IMG/VR virus record: IMGVR_UViG_3300035188_001312
Location: 1-64,000 of that record
Direction: 5' to 3' (one strand)
Source: a virus
DNA length: 64,000 nt
Made by a program: the position numbers and the translations under genes. The notes beneath the pieces were generated by a model that did no database searches, was not told the DNA's origin, and saw only the letters and a program-made list of their open reading frames with translations. Positions 33,343 to 42,957 of the stretch are shown piece by piece; the first letter of the stretch is position 1, and each line of letters begins with the position of its first letter.

Positions 33343-34035
33343 ATGGCTACATGGTATAATGGCGACGACACCTATTTGGTAACTGGAAATATTACCGCTG
33401 CTGAAGCATACAAAGATTCACTTGCAGTAAATAAAAGTTTTGGTTCACCTGCATTAAATTTAGTTGGTGATGATGATGTTCATAACGCTGAGGATTTTGA
33501 AACCAAATTGGTTCACAGATTCAGAGTTAGATTTGGTGTTTTCAAACAAATCGGACAACATTTAAAAACTATCACTAAACCAAATGTAACATTTGCAGAA
33601 GTGGAAGTTCCAAAATTAAATACAAAAGTATATTTTGCTGGTAGAAAAACTCAGGATGCTATGAGTATTGAGATTGATGATTCGTTGGATAACGCAGTTG
33701 CAAAAGCGACTCAAACTCAATTGCAAAAACAAGCAAACTTTGATACATCATTACATGCTAAATCATCTGCTGGATATTTTTTCAATGTAACAGCTGAAGA
33801 ATTATCAGGTGATGGTACTGCTTTGTTGGCGTGGTATTATGATAAATGTGTAGTTATGTCTTGTGATTACGGTACATTGGATTATTCTGATGATGGTGCA
33901 ACTGCTAACGTAACATTAAGTGTTAGATATGCAAACTTTACCACTTGGATTCATGACTTTCAATATGCTTCTGCTAATCCAACTGAAAAAGATCCAACTA
34001 ATGCACAACCATCTGATCCAGGTTCATGGAAATAG
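33343..34035 (+). CDS. 19: Tail tube protein gp19
   Basis: A 230-residue tail tube subunit (T4: 163). The core, residues ~55-205, has FRVRFGVFKQIGQHLKTITK, VTFAEVEVPKLNTKVYFAG and a long amphipathic helix (DDSLDNAVAKATQTQLQKQA), then the LAWYYDKCVVMSCDYGTLDY strand pair and NVTLSVRYANF, as in the gp19/T6SS Hcp-like tube fold. Tube rings stack inside the sheath around the tape measure. The N-terminal ~50 residues and a Pro-rich C-terminal tail are extra. AAGGAGA lies before the ATG; a late promoter precedes and a strong terminator follows the gene, as for other abundant virion proteins. Confidence 0.9.
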   Translation: MATWYNGDDTYLVTGNITAAEAYKDSLAVNKSFGSPALNLVGDDDVHNAEDFETKLVHRFRVRFGVFKQIGQHLKTITKPNVTFAEVEVPKLNTKVYFAGRKTQDAMSIEIDDSLDNAVAKATQTQLQKQANFDTSLHAKSSAGYFFNVTAEELSGDGTALLAWYYDKCVVMSCDYGTLDYSDDGATANVTLSVRYANFTTWIHDFQYASANPTEKDPTNAQPSDPGSWK

Positions 34036-34059
34036 TTTAACGTTAGTTTTAAAACTTTT

Positions 34060-34093
34060 AAAAGGTGTAGATGTTTTTCTACACCTTTTTTTT
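34060..34093 (+). terminator. Rho-independent terminator after gp19
   Basis: 12-bp stem AAAAGGTGTAGA/TCTACACCTTTT, loop TGTTTT and a T-run. Confidence 0.88.
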
Positions 34094-34132
34094 GCCTTTT
34101 TGATTGAAAATGAATAATTAAACTGATATGCT

Positions 34133-34140
34133 CATAAATA
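34133..34140 (+). promoter_or_regulatory. Late promoter variant CATAAATA
   Basis: CATAAATA 72 nt upstream of the small core protein gene, after the gp19 terminator; it can start the core-protease-scaffold transcript. Confidence 0.5.
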
Positions 34141-34212
34141 AGAATTAAGGGCACTTATTTGTTTTGAAATCAAATAGGCATAATACTAAAAAAATTTTAA
34201 AAAGGAGTTCTT

Positions 34213-34467
34213 ATGACAGTAATAAGAAATATGATTGATGCATTGGCAGATGATGATTTTTCTGGTGCAAGAGAGGCATTGAAAACTACATTAGCACAAT
34301 ACATTAGTGGTACTAATTATGTTTCTAATGCGGATATATTTGGTAATCGTTACCACAATCCAAATGATGAATCTGATTTATTAGATTACGATCGTGAATA
34401 TCAAGTTAATACCGATGCTGGTAATGATGAGGATGATGAATATAACAATTATGATGATGAGGATTAA
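34213..34467 (+). CDS. Small acidic prohead core protein (gp67/gp68-like position)
   Basis: An 84-residue protein with an N-terminal helix (MIDALADDDFSGAREALKTT) and a C-terminus made almost only of Asp, Glu, Asn and Tyr. T4 has the small core proteins gp67 and gp68 just before gp21, and gp67 is similarly short and acidic; it becomes internal peptides after gp21 cleavage. The gene precedes gp21 by 2 nt, has AAGGAG at a good distance, and is in the right place. The assignment is mainly positional and compositional. Confidence 0.6.
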   Translation: MTVIRNMIDALADDDFSGAREALKTTLAQYISGTNYVSNADIFGNRYHNPNDESDLLDYDREYQVNTDAGNDEDDEYNNYDDED

Positions 34468-34469
34468 AA

Positions 34470-35108
34470 ATGGATATTTTATTGTTTGAAACGTTAAATC
34501 CATCTGAAGCTAAATTGGTTGAGTCTACTAAAGATAATAAACATTGGTATCTCGAAGGTATTTTTATGCAAGCTGAGAAAAAAAATGGTAATGGAAGAGT
34601 ATATCCAAAATCTGTTTTAACCGAAGCAGTTGATAAAATGTCAGAAAAAATGTCAAAAGGTTATAATGTTTTAGGTGAATTGGAACATCCTGAGGCATTA
34701 ACAATTAACTTAAACAATGTTTCACATGTTATTGAATCATTGAGATGGGACGGTAATGATGTTATTGGTAAAGCTAAAATTTTAGATACTCCAAAAGGTG
34801 AAATTGTTAAAGCACTGATGAAAGAAGGTATTAAATTGGGAGTTTCATCAAGAGGTAATGGTTCAACATCATATAAAGATGATATTACTCTAGTTGAATC
34901 TTTCAATTTAATCACTGTTGATATAGTTGCCACTCCAAGTGCACCTGAAGCATTTCCAACGAGTTTGAGAGAATCGATTGATGCAATTTACAACAATCCA
35001 AAAATAATTTCTTTAAGTGAGGCAGTTGTTGATGACAAAGCAGCACAGAAGTATTTCGAGAAAGAAATTAAGAGTTTTTTAAATTCTATAATAAATAAAA
35101 CAAAATAA
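34470..35108 (+). CDS. 21: Prohead core protease gp21
   Basis: A 212-residue protein, the same length as T4 gp21. It carries the family's serine protease signatures: GRVYPKSVL (residues ~42-50), LGELEHPE with the putative catalytic His73, and KLGVSSRGNG with the nucleophile at Ser126/Ser127. The C-terminal part FNLITVDIVATPSAPEAF is also typical. The enzyme sits in the prohead core, cleaves core and shell proteins after (I/L)-x-E and then itself. It begins 2 nt after the preceding stop, so is translationally coupled; the scaffold gene follows. Confidence 0.93.
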   Translation: MDILLFETLNPSEAKLVESTKDNKHWYLEGIFMQAEKKNGNGRVYPKSVLTEAVDKMSEKMSKGYNVLGELEHPEALTINLNNVSHVIESLRWDGNDVIGKAKILDTPKGEIVKALMKEGIKLGVSSRGNGSTSYKDDITLVESFNLITVDIVATPSAPEAFPTSLRESIDAIYNNPKIISLSEAVVDDKAAQKYFEKEIKSFLNSIINKTK

Positions 35109-35138
35109 TACAAAAAGAGTTTGTTAAGGAGAATAATA

Positions 35139-36338
35139 ATGATGCACGAAATCTTAAAACCATTGTTAGAAAATGATGTTTTAACTGATGAAGTTAAAGA
35201 TTCTATCGAAATTGCGTTAACTGAAGCAATTAGAGCTAGAGAAGATGCAGTGAGAACTGAGGTTGAAACTTTGGCTAAGAAAAACTTTGAGGCTGCAAAA
35301 AATAAATTTGAGGAAACTTTTAATACGTTACAACAAACTTATAAAGTTAAGTTAGATGAAGCAAAAGTTGAAATTGAAAAATTGGAATCAAAAGTTGAGG
35401 ATTTGGAAACGAAACCATTTGTTAATGTTACTGAATCTGATTTAGAAGCAGCTGAAAATAAATTAGTTGAAGAATTAGAAGAAAAATTTTCTTTTAAAGA
35501 AGAAAAATATAACGAAGTTTTTGAATTAATTCAAGAAGAAAATTCTCATATGCTTACAGAAATGACAGAAGTTATTTCTGAATATGAAGATATTATTGAA
35601 GGCTTAAACGAAGAAATTTCTGATTTAAAATCTGAATTACACAACACTGTTAAAAAAGTAACAGGTATCGATATTAAAATTTCTGAAGCAGTAGCAGCTA
35701 CTGAAGTGAAAATGAGAGCTGAAACAGATCAACGCATTGAAACCCTTAAAGAAAATTTAGTTACTTCAACAGAAATTTTCTTAGAACAAGAGTTATCAGA
35801 AGTTAAAGCTGATAAAGAAGAAATGATGAAAGAAACTCAAGGTAGAGAATTGTTAGAATCTATTAAAGGGTTAGTAAAACAATATTGGGATATTGATTCT
35901 GAGGTGGCTGCAGAATTGTTGGAAATGAAAAAATCATCTGAGGCTAAAGTTGAACAATACAAAGATATGTTGAAAAAAGAACACCTAAGATTAGAAGAAT
36001 CACAACAAACAGTTGAAAAATTGAAAAAACGAGTTATCGTTGAATCAAAAGGTTCTGTTTTAACAGGTGACAAAAAAAATGCTTTAGAAAAATTGGCTGA
36101 AAATATTGAATCTGATAAACTTGAAGACCATATCGATAGTCTCATGGAATCTGTAATCAATACTTTCAATGATGGATTCACTAAAGAAGAAGTTGTATCA
36201 AAAGTTAAAAGTAAATCGTTAACTGAATCTGCAACACCTAGTAAAAAAACTACAATAAGTTCAGGTGATACTTATAAGAAAGATGTAGTTTCTGATGAAT
36301 TGGCAGAACTTTTATCATTTGCTGGTGTAACTAGATAA
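35139..36338 (+). CDS. 22: Prohead scaffold/core protein gp22
   Basis: A 399-residue (T4: 269) almost entirely helical, acidic protein with long coiled coil (residues ~20-300; for example EKLESKVEDLETK, EYEDIIEGLNEEISDLKSEL). It ends with DELAELLSFAGVTR, a C-terminal motif that resembles scaffold proteins of this family. It forms the inner core on which gp23 assembles and is degraded by gp21. The ATG at 35139 is 7 nt after AAGGAG; the in-frame TTG upstream would lie before this site. Located between protease and capsid, as in T4. Confidence 0.88.
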   Translation: MMHEILKPLLENDVLTDEVKDSIEIALTEAIRAREDAVRTEVETLAKKNFEAAKNKFEETFNTLQQTYKVKLDEAKVEIEKLESKVEDLETKPFVNVTESDLEAAENKLVEELEEKFSFKEEKYNEVFELIQEENSHMLTEMTEVISEYEDIIEGLNEEISDLKSELHNTVKKVTGIDIKISEAVAATEVKMRAETDQRIETLKENLVTSTEIFLEQELSEVKADKEEMMKETQGRELLESIKGLVKQYWDIDSEVAAELLEMKKSSEAKVEQYKDMLKKEHLRLEESQQTVEKLKKRVIVESKGSVLTGDKKNALEKLAENIESDKLEDHIDSLMESVINTFNDGFTKEEVVSKVKSKSLTESATPSKKTTISSGDTYKKDVVSDELAELLSFAGVTR

Positions 36339-36394
36339 ATGTTTTTAAAAAATTCCTTATTTTTTTAAAAATAAGCATATTTTTTATAAATGTG

Positions 36395-36402
36395 TATAAA
36401 TA
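36395..36402 (+). promoter_or_regulatory. Late promoter TATAAATA
   Basis: TATAAATA 49 nt upstream of the major capsid gene. Confidence 0.7.
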
Positions 36403-36451
36403 AAAATGAAATAACAAATAAATATTAAAAAATCTTTAAGGAGATAATAAA

Positions 36452-37684
36452 ATGGCAAGTGTACAACCAAAAATGTTAGTAGAATCATTGTTAGAAGGTG
36501 TTGCTGAAAATAAAAAAGATTCTATGAGAGTTATGTTAGAAAACGAAGCTCGTTACGCTGAAACTTTAAATGAAGCTACTTTCTCAGGTGCAATTAAATC
36601 TGTACCTAAATTAATCTTACCATTAGCAAGAAGAATCATGACTAATGTTGTAGCTGATCAATTAGTTGGTGTTCAACCTTTAAAAGAAAGAACCGGTATC
36701 TGTATGGCTCTGAAATATGTATATGCTTCAGATTCATCAATTGATTTGGGTGATATTAATATCGCTACTGCGGAATTAAATAGATATAACGCTTTAGTAA
36801 CTAACGATCCAGATGCACCAAAAGCAACTTTAGATGGAACAACTGTAACTTACCCAGCTGGTTCTGAAGTTTCTTTTGTATCAGGCGTAAACCAATATGC
36901 TCAATTGTTGGCAACTGGTAGCGATGCTGCTAACGGTAAAAATGCTGAAAAAATGTCATTCACAGCTGCAGGTGCTGAACAATTCAGAGAAACAACTTTG
37001 AAATTCACTCAAACAACTATTACTGCGAAAACAAGAAAATTAGCAGCTCAATGGTCATTAGAAGCGGCACAAGACGCACAAGCTTCATTGGGTATCAATA
37101 TTGAAAAAGAAATGATTACTGCATTGGCACAAACTATTGCAAACGACATCGATAGAGAATTGGTTAATACTATTGAAACTAAAGTTGGTTATACTAATAC
37201 TTATGATTATCATAATGTATCTGGTACCAACTCAATGGCTGAAAAATATCAAGCATTGTATCAAAAAATCCTTGAAGTTGCTAACCAAATTGCTGTTAGA
37301 ACAAGACGTGGTTCTGCAAACTGGATGATTGTTAATCCAAATGTTTTAACAATTTTACAAACATTGAAATCATTCAATTTTGCTCCATCTTCATCTAGCT
37401 ATGTTGATCCAACAAACATTGGTTTAGCTGGTACTATTGAAGGTAGATTCAAAGTATTTACCGACATCATCAGAACATCTGATGACGTATTGTTAGGTTT
37501 CAAAGGAGCTTCTGAAACTGATACAGGTATCATCTATATGCCATATGTTCCATTGGAAGTTAGCCCAACTATCTTAGATGGTAACTCATTTATGCCACGT
37601 GTTATGTTATCAACTCGCTATGCTATTGCTGATAATTTGATGGGTGCTGATGCTTATTACGGTAAAGTTCATGTTCAACTATAA
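36452..37684 (+). CDS. 23: Major capsid protein gp23
   Basis: A 410-residue capsid protein (T4: 521) with the HK97-type fold expected of the family. Recognisable parts are RRIMTNVVADQLVGVQPL (residues ~66-83), KTRKLAAQWSLEAAQDAQAS, RRGSANWMIVNPNV and the C-terminal MPRVMLSTRYAIADNLMGAD. An (L)-x-E site, TLNE/ATFSG, lies after Glu41 and is a likely gp21 cleavage point removing an N-terminal delta-like segment; that is inferred from T4, where cleavage follows Glu65. AAGGAGA before the ATG, its own late promoter and a strong terminator fit the most abundant virion protein. Confidence 0.95.
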   Translation: MASVQPKMLVESLLEGVAENKKDSMRVMLENEARYAETLNEATFSGAIKSVPKLILPLARRIMTNVVADQLVGVQPLKERTGICMALKYVYASDSSIDLGDINIATAELNRYNALVTNDPDAPKATLDGTTVTYPAGSEVSFVSGVNQYAQLLATGSDAANGKNAEKMSFTAAGAEQFRETTLKFTQTTITAKTRKLAAQWSLEAAQDAQASLGINIEKEMITALAQTIANDIDRELVNTIETKVGYTNTYDYHNVSGTNSMAEKYQALYQKILEVANQIAVRTRRGSANWMIVNPNVLTILQTLKSFNFAPSSSSYVDPTNIGLAGTIEGRFKVFTDIIRTSDDVLLGFKGASETDTGIIYMPYVPLEVSPTILDGNSFMPRVMLSTRYAIADNLMGADAYYGKVHVQL

Positions 37685-37713
37685 TTTGTAAAAAAATTAT
37701 AACAACATAAATC

Positions 37714-37746
37714 AAAAAAGGTTGATAGCAATATCAACCTTTTTTT
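37714..37746 (+). terminator. Rho-independent terminator with GCAA loop
   Basis: A 14-bp stem (AAAAAAGGTTGATA/TATCAACCTTTTTT) closed by a GNRA-type GCAA loop directly after the capsid gene. Confidence 0.9.
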
Positions 37747-37773
37747 GTGACCAATTTTTCTGTGAAATTGTTG

Positions 37774-37779
37774 TATAAT
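37774..37779 (+). promoter_or_regulatory. Possible sigma70-type -10 (TATAAT) for the second homing endonuclease
   Basis: Perfect TATAAT 35 nt before the endonuclease ATG, after the capsid terminator; no convincing -35 was seen. Confidence 0.35.
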
Positions 37780-37813
37780 TGTTTTATTTATTTTAAAAGG
37801 GTATAACAATAAC

Positions 37814-39592
37814 ATGGATGAATCAAAAATAATACTTTACTTGAATCATAAATCAACATTAACTAATCCATCACCTAATAGATTCAAACCGGAAGTGAAA
37901 GATTTTTTAGAAAGGTGGAGAACCACCAATGATATTAGTGAACAGAATGTGAAAATTACTTTCTTTATGTATATTCATAATATTAAAAAAGTCCCATTGT
38001 GTGAATATCCAAATTGTACCTCTAATGTAAGATATAACACTTATTCAACTGGGTTTTCTGTTGGGTGTTGTCGTGATCATGCACAAAGAGCATCAAATCT
38101 TAAAAAGTTTGGTGTTGAGAAACCATTTCAATTATCCGAAATACGAAAAAAAGTATCAGCTACTTATTTAGAAAAATATGGTAATGTGAATCCATGTATG
38201 ACTGCAAATTTCACTAAAGTTATGTTGGCTCGGTATGGGTCAAAAACTGCAATGCAGTCACCAATTTTAAAGGAACGACTTAGAAAAAATTTAATTGAAA
38301 AATATGGTGGGATAGGTAATGCAAGTAAAACAATTTTTGAAAAACAAAAACAGACGATGATTTCAAAGTTTGGAGTTGAAACTTTTTTCACACATTCGGA
38401 TTTTAATCATATTGTGATGGATACTTGTTTGGAAAAATATGGGGTTGAACACCATTCACAATCTAGTAATGTTAAAGAAAAGAAACGGTTAGTTATGCAA
38501 TCTCGGTATGGGGTTGATAATTGTGCCCAAATACCCCATATAGTAGAACGATGGCAACGAGAACGCAAAGAAAAATTATTTGATAATTATTATAATCATT
38601 GGATTAAATTTGTTGAGCTTAAATTTGATAAAGATAATTTTGTTGATGCAGATAATGATTTGATTTGTATTTGCAAAACGTGTTGTGAGGAATTTGAATT
38701 TTCATTAAATAGTGAAAATAATATATATTGTCCTTTTTGTTCAAAAAATAAATCACTCCTTGAAAGGGAGATCTTTAATTTCATTGCTGATGATGGGAAA
38801 GTTTCAAATGACAGAACTATTTTGAATGGTAAGGAATTGGATATTTACCTACCCAGTAAAAATGTTGCGATTGAGGTTGATGGGATTTACTGGCATTCGG
38901 AATTGAATGGCAAAGGAAAAAATTATCATTTGAGTAAAACTGCAACATGTTTGGAAAAAGACATTCAATTGATTCATATATTTGAAAATGATTGGATGCA
39001 AAAACCTTTAATTGTTAAATCCTTAATTAATACAATATTAGGAAAGTTTGAAAAAACCATATTAACTGAAAAATGTCAGGTTCGAGAAATAACAGTGGAA
39101 GAAAAAAATAGTTTTTTGGAAGAGAATCACCTCCGAGGGATAGATGAATCAACAATACGATTTGGATTATTATGTGAAACTGTGTTACTTTCCGTTATGA
39201 CATTTATTATTTCAGAAAAATATCAATTTGAATTGATTCGGTATTGTACTAAAGTTAATTATGATGTTGTTGATAGTTTTTCAAAATTATGGAATTTCTT
39301 TGTGAACACGTATAATCCAAAACAGGTAATTACTTTTGTTGATAGACGATATAGTAATGGTGATGTTTTTAAACATCACAATTTCACACAAATAGATATT
39401 ACTTCACCAAAGTACCACTATTTTAAAAATGATTGTGTTTTAGTAGATGTTGATGAATTCAAAAAAAATAAATTTGAGTGTTTACCAACATTTGATACAT
39501 CATTAACTGAATGGGAAAATATGCAACTTAATGGATATGATCGAATTTGGGATTGTGGTGAATTAGTTTTTGTGTGGCAATCAATCTCCTAA
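37814..39592 (+). CDS. Homing endonuclease-like protein (DUF7487-type repeats, Vsr-like nuclease, C-terminal extra domain)
   Basis: A 592-residue protein. Residues ~95-250 hold about five tandem 'KKFGVEKPFQ...', 'EKYGVEHHSQS...'-type repeats, which occur in phage homing proteins and probably bind DNA. A Cys-rich finger follows (~285-318; CKTCCEEF, YCPFCSKNK). The nuclease core is at ~338-400: ELDIYLPSKNVAIEVDGIYW and HSE, then HLSKTATCLEKDIQLIHIFE, matching the EDxHD family. The C-terminal ~170 residues (HLRGIDE, SVMTFIISEKYQFELIRYC, ITFVDRRYSNGDVF) form a separate module commonly fused to such nucleases. It sits directly after the capsid terminator, in the same orientation. Its 3' end overlaps the convergent gp4 gene by 12 nt. 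Confidence 0.78.
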   Translation: MDESKIILYLNHKSTLTNPSPNRFKPEVKDFLERWRTTNDISEQNVKITFFMYIHNIKKVPLCEYPNCTSNVRYNTYSTGFSVGCCRDHAQRASNLKKFGVEKPFQLSEIRKKVSATYLEKYGNVNPCMTANFTKVMLARYGSKTAMQSPILKERLRKNLIEKYGGIGNASKTIFEKQKQTMISKFGVETFFTHSDFNHIVMDTCLEKYGVEHHSQSSNVKEKKRLVMQSRYGVDNCAQIPHIVERWQRERKEKLFDNYYNHWIKFVELKFDKDNFVDADNDLICICKTCCEEFEFSLNSENNIYCPFCSKNKSLLEREIFNFIADDGKVSNDRTILNGKELDIYLPSKNVAIEVDGIYWHSELNGKGKNYHLSKTATCLEKDIQLIHIFENDWMQKPLIVKSLINTILGKFEKTILTEKCQVREITVEEKNSFLEENHLRGIDESTIRFGLLCETVLLSVMTFIISEKYQFELIRYCTKVNYDVVDSFSKLWNFFVNTYNPKQVITFVDRRYSNGDVFKHHNFTQIDITSPKYHYFKNDCVLVDVDEFKKNKFECLPTFDTSLTEWENMQLNGYDRIWDCGELVFVWQSIS

Positions 39593-40042
39593 ACCTAATG
39601 TTTTTTCAGTCCATATATCGAAAATATATCCATTTTTTTCAGCCCACACTTTTGCATAAGTCCATTTATCATAATTTTTTTGAAATGTTAATAGGTTTTG
39701 ATTGTACCGCTGCACTGCCTTTGGTGTTTTCTTGCTAGGCATTTTTGGGGGTATTGTTTGGTTGTATGGTTTAATTTCCACCAAATATCTTTTTTGAATT
39801 CCACTATTTTCATTTACTATAAAATTAACATCGACATAATATCGGTGTATTTTATTATCAATTTGGCATTTGTACGGAATAATTATACTTTCACTCGCCC
39901 ATTGTATGATTGCAGGGTTTGTATCTAAAAAATGAAATACTCTATGTTCCCAACTGCTTCTATAAAAAATCGGGAGTGTCCCTACATATTTTGATTGATT
40001 TTTAAGTTCGTATTTTCCCTGTTTCCATGTACCACCAGCCAT
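39581..40042 (-). CDS. 4: Head completion nuclease-like protein gp4
   Basis: A 153-residue protein, close to T4 gp4 (150). It has WKQGKYELKNQSKYVGTLPI, FYRSSWEHRVFHFLDTNP and SESIIIPYKC at residues ~5-60, then HRYYVDVNFIV and YLVEIKPYNQTIPP (residues ~70-110), as in the gp4/TnsA-like nuclease family, where E, D and ExK residues form the site. gp4 is needed to finish DNA-filled heads before tail joining. Starting at ATG 40042 gives MAGGTWKQGKY; a GGGG or GAGG lies upstream, while an in-frame GTG is four codons earlier. It is the only minus gene between the head and baseplate clusters. A GATAAATA late-like motif lies about 40 nt upstream. Confidence 0.88.
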   Translation of the reverse strand: MAGGTWKQGKYELKNQSKYVGTLPIFYRSSWEHRVFHFLDTNPAIIQWASESIIIPYKCQIDNKIHRYYVDVNFIVNENSGIQKRYLVEIKPYNQTIPPKMPSKKTPKAVQRYNQNLLTFQKNYDKWTYAKVWAEKNGYIFDIWTEKTLGLGD

Positions 40043-40151
40043 AATAAACCCCACCTCAGTATTATTAGTTATTTAATAATTGTTATTTATCTGAAAACAA
40101 TGTAAAATATAGTAAATTAGTAGTAGAAATTTGAGTTGAAATGTAAATTAG

Positions 40152-40159
40152 TATAAATA
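40152..40159 (+). promoter_or_regulatory. Late promoter TATAAATA
   Basis: TATAAATA 38 nt upstream of gp6. Confidence 0.7.
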
Positions 40160-40197
40160 GAATAAATAAAGGAAATAAACTAATTGAAAGGTGTGTT

Positions 40198-42915
40198 ATG
40201 GCAGTTAAAACATTTGAAAGAGAAGTTAAGAAATTATCATCGGAATTTACGAATATCATTGAAAATTATAATTTTGAACAATATGATTTTCATTCGATAA
40301 GACAAACTCTCCAGGATTATATTGAACAAACGTATCCAAATTTTAACGACTACTTTCGTTCAGATTATGTTATGATGCTGATTGAATTATTTGCATTTTA
40401 TGGTGAAATGATGGCATATCGAATTGATATGAACATGAATGAAGCCTATCTATCTACTGCCAAGGATAGACGAAATGTTATAAAAATTGCGGATATGCTT
40501 GGATACAAATATAATCGCATTGAACCATCGGTATCTATTAGTAAAATTGATATTACTGATGCCACTGGTGGATCAAGATTGATTTCAAAGAAAAAAAGTC
40601 AAAGTTCGGTAAATGATATTTTGTCAAAAACCGCAGAAATTGTGTTTGAACCTATTGCTCACGATAGCAGTACATATTACCCATATAAATTGGATTATTT
40701 ATTTAAATCTGTAACTGCTGAAGAATTTATTAATACGCTTAATAATATTTTTCATAAGTTGGAAAATTTTTCTAATACTAATGGTATTAAAGTTAAACGA
40801 ATTTTAGAAAATAATAATGAATATTTTGAACGTAGTATTTTTGTAGATCGTTTTCAAATGCGTTTTCCACCTAATGAAAACGTATTTATTGATTATGTTG
40901 GATCCAGAAAGATGTTTGAAATTCAAAGTTTAAAATTTGATGATATTGTTTATTTCAATACTGAAAATACTATTGAGGCTTTAACATATGATGCATATGG
41001 TTTGTATGATGATGTAGTTTCGTTGGGTTTTGAATTCGTTTTGAAGTATGACAAAGGTAATAATATTTTAGATAAAGACGTATATTTATATATGCCCATC
41101 ATACAGGGTGGGACATTTTCAAGAGAAATCACAATAAAAAAGGCAATCAAAGGATTTAAGGATACAGCATATGAAAAAAACATTTTCAATAATAGAACTG
41201 TAGTTAAACAATATGATGAAAATAATACGCTGATTAGAAAATATAATGAGGTTGATGATTTAGCAAATAATCTCAATAGATATGCTTATGAAATTCATAA
41301 CACCCCAGAGGGGTTTGTTGAATTGATTTTCGGTGATGGTAAAAATTCTGAGGTTCTTTTACCTGCCGCTAAAACAATTATGTATTATCGAAAAAATGTG
41401 GATAATACCGATGAGGTGGTTAATGTTAAAAATGCATCTGTTACCAGTTTAGTTTTACCAATACAATATTTTGATGCTAATGTTGGGCAAACCCAATCAA
41501 CTTCAATTTCATTGTTACTGTTGGGAAATAATTTTAATTCTTCTGGTGGATTACCTGCAGAAACAAACGAACAAATTAAACATATGGCGAGAAAAATTCG
41601 CAGTGTTCAAGATAGATTTGTTACAGCAAGAGATTATGAAACTGCAGGGATGTTACATCCACGAGTGAGATATTCAACAGTTATTCTTCGAACCTATATT
41701 GGTAAAAATAGTGCTCGCATGAGTAATGATTATATCGATGTATTTTTTGATGGTTTAAAAAATCAGATAACTCCATTTATATTAAAAGACCCATATACTG
41801 GACTTGAATCTGAGTTTTATCTCATCGTACCAGCAGCATATTTCACAGAATCATCTGTTAGTGATAAATTTGACAGTATTAAATTTATTTCTACTGAAGA
41901 TGAATATTACTTTACCATTTTTGATGCAGAAGCTATGTCTGCGAATGAATGGTTTAAATATCCAACCGAAATGATTGATAGAAAAGGTAAAGGAACTGTT
42001 ATAAGATTGATGAATAAAGTAGTTAGTGAGAAATTTTCATCTTTGTTGATTGATAAGATAATAATAAATAACATATTACCATTTGATTTTGCGATAGAAA
42101 CGTTGACATATTCTGGTGGTACTAATTCAACGTTAACATTTGATATAACCACTAATAAAGCGTTGGATATTAAAAAAGTTGAAGGGGATATTAATAAAAA
42201 ATCTGCAGAAATATTGCAATCTTATAATTCTATTATACCTGATTTAAGTTTTGATGCAATTTCGGTTGTTAAAACATTTAGGGGGTTTACTGTTTTTTTA
42301 AAATATTCTACTAGAACAATTAAAATGCCTGAAAAAGATTTTTCATTTATATGGACACATTATAAATCTGATGATATGTATATTAATCCTAGTAAATCGA
42401 ATATTATTGAAATATATGTTACCGGTATAAAGAAAGATTTAAAAAGAGATATTGAGGTTTATTCACCATTAACAAGTTCTGAGATTAATAAGCTTGTTAT
42501 TGAAATTGACAAGCGAAAAATGATTTCGGATATTGTGCAAGTTTATAATTCAAGTGTTTATGAAATAGAAACTGCTATTAAAGTTTACAAGAGTCATTCA
42601 TATAGTATTACTGATGAGTTATTGAAATCTAAAATTGATGCTGCACTTGATAAGTTTTTTAATATTGTTAATATCCCTTTGGGTAATCATTTTTATATGT
42701 CTCGAATGATTGAATGGTTACACAATAATGTTAAAGAAATACAACATATAGAATTGATAAAATCTGATGATGGGGTAGGACATTGCCAAACTATAACTCC
42801 AGCATCAACTATTGAGGCATTGGGTGAAAGAGTTGTTTTTACTCAAATAATTGAAAAAATGCAAGTTTTGAATGGTATATCAGTCCCTCAAAGACGAATA
42901 GAAATTATAGCATAA
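40198..42915 (+). CDS. 6: Baseplate wedge protein gp6
   Basis: A 905-residue protein (T4 gp6: 660). The N-terminal ~110 residues (LQDYIEQTYPNFNDYFRSDY, IELFAFYGEMMAYRIDMNMN, EAYLSTAKDRRNVIKIADML) match the gp6/gpJ baseplate core family. Later FGDGKNSEVLLPA, the DRFVTARDYETAGM region and a C-terminal domain after residue ~800 also fit. gp6 forms the inner ring that joins wedges around the hub. The added ~250 residues are mainly in the middle. The following giant gene starts 42 nt downstream, where T4 has gp7. Confidence 0.88.
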   Translation: MAVKTFEREVKKLSSEFTNIIENYNFEQYDFHSIRQTLQDYIEQTYPNFNDYFRSDYVMMLIELFAFYGEMMAYRIDMNMNEAYLSTAKDRRNVIKIADMLGYKYNRIEPSVSISKIDITDATGGSRLISKKKSQSSVNDILSKTAEIVFEPIAHDSSTYYPYKLDYLFKSVTAEEFINTLNNIFHKLENFSNTNGIKVKRILENNNEYFERSIFVDRFQMRFPPNENVFIDYVGSRKMFEIQSLKFDDIVYFNTENTIEALTYDAYGLYDDVVSLGFEFVLKYDKGNNILDKDVYLYMPIIQGGTFSREITIKKAIKGFKDTAYEKNIFNNRTVVKQYDENNTLIRKYNEVDDLANNLNRYAYEIHNTPEGFVELIFGDGKNSEVLLPAAKTIMYYRKNVDNTDEVVNVKNASVTSLVLPIQYFDANVGQTQSTSISLLLLGNNFNSSGGLPAETNEQIKHMARKIRSVQDRFVTARDYETAGMLHPRVRYSTVILRTYIGKNSARMSNDYIDVFFDGLKNQITPFILKDPYTGLESEFYLIVPAAYFTESSVSDKFDSIKFISTEDEYYFTIFDAEAMSANEWFKYPTEMIDRKGKGTVIRLMNKVVSEKFSSLLIDKIIINNILPFDFAIETLTYSGGTNSTLTFDITTNKALDIKKVEGDINKKSAEILQSYNSIIPDLSFDAISVVKTFRGFTVFLKYSTRTIKMPEKDFSFIWTHYKSDDMYINPSKSNIIEIYVTGIKKDLKRDIEVYSPLTSSEINKLVIEIDKRKMISDIVQVYNSSVYEIETAIKVYKSHSYSITDELLKSKIDAALDKFFNIVNIPLGNHFYMSRMIEWLHNNVKEIQHIELIKSDDGVGHCQTITPASTIEALGERVVFTQIIEKMQVLNGISVPQRRIEIIA

Positions 42916-42918
42916 ATA
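42911..42918 (+). promoter_or_regulatory. Late promoter variant CATAAATA
   Basis: CATAAATA overlaps the gp6 stop codon, 39 nt upstream of the giant gene. Confidence 0.5.
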
Positions 42919-42957
42919 AGACTTAACTAATAATTAAAATAATCCAGAGGATTTTAA

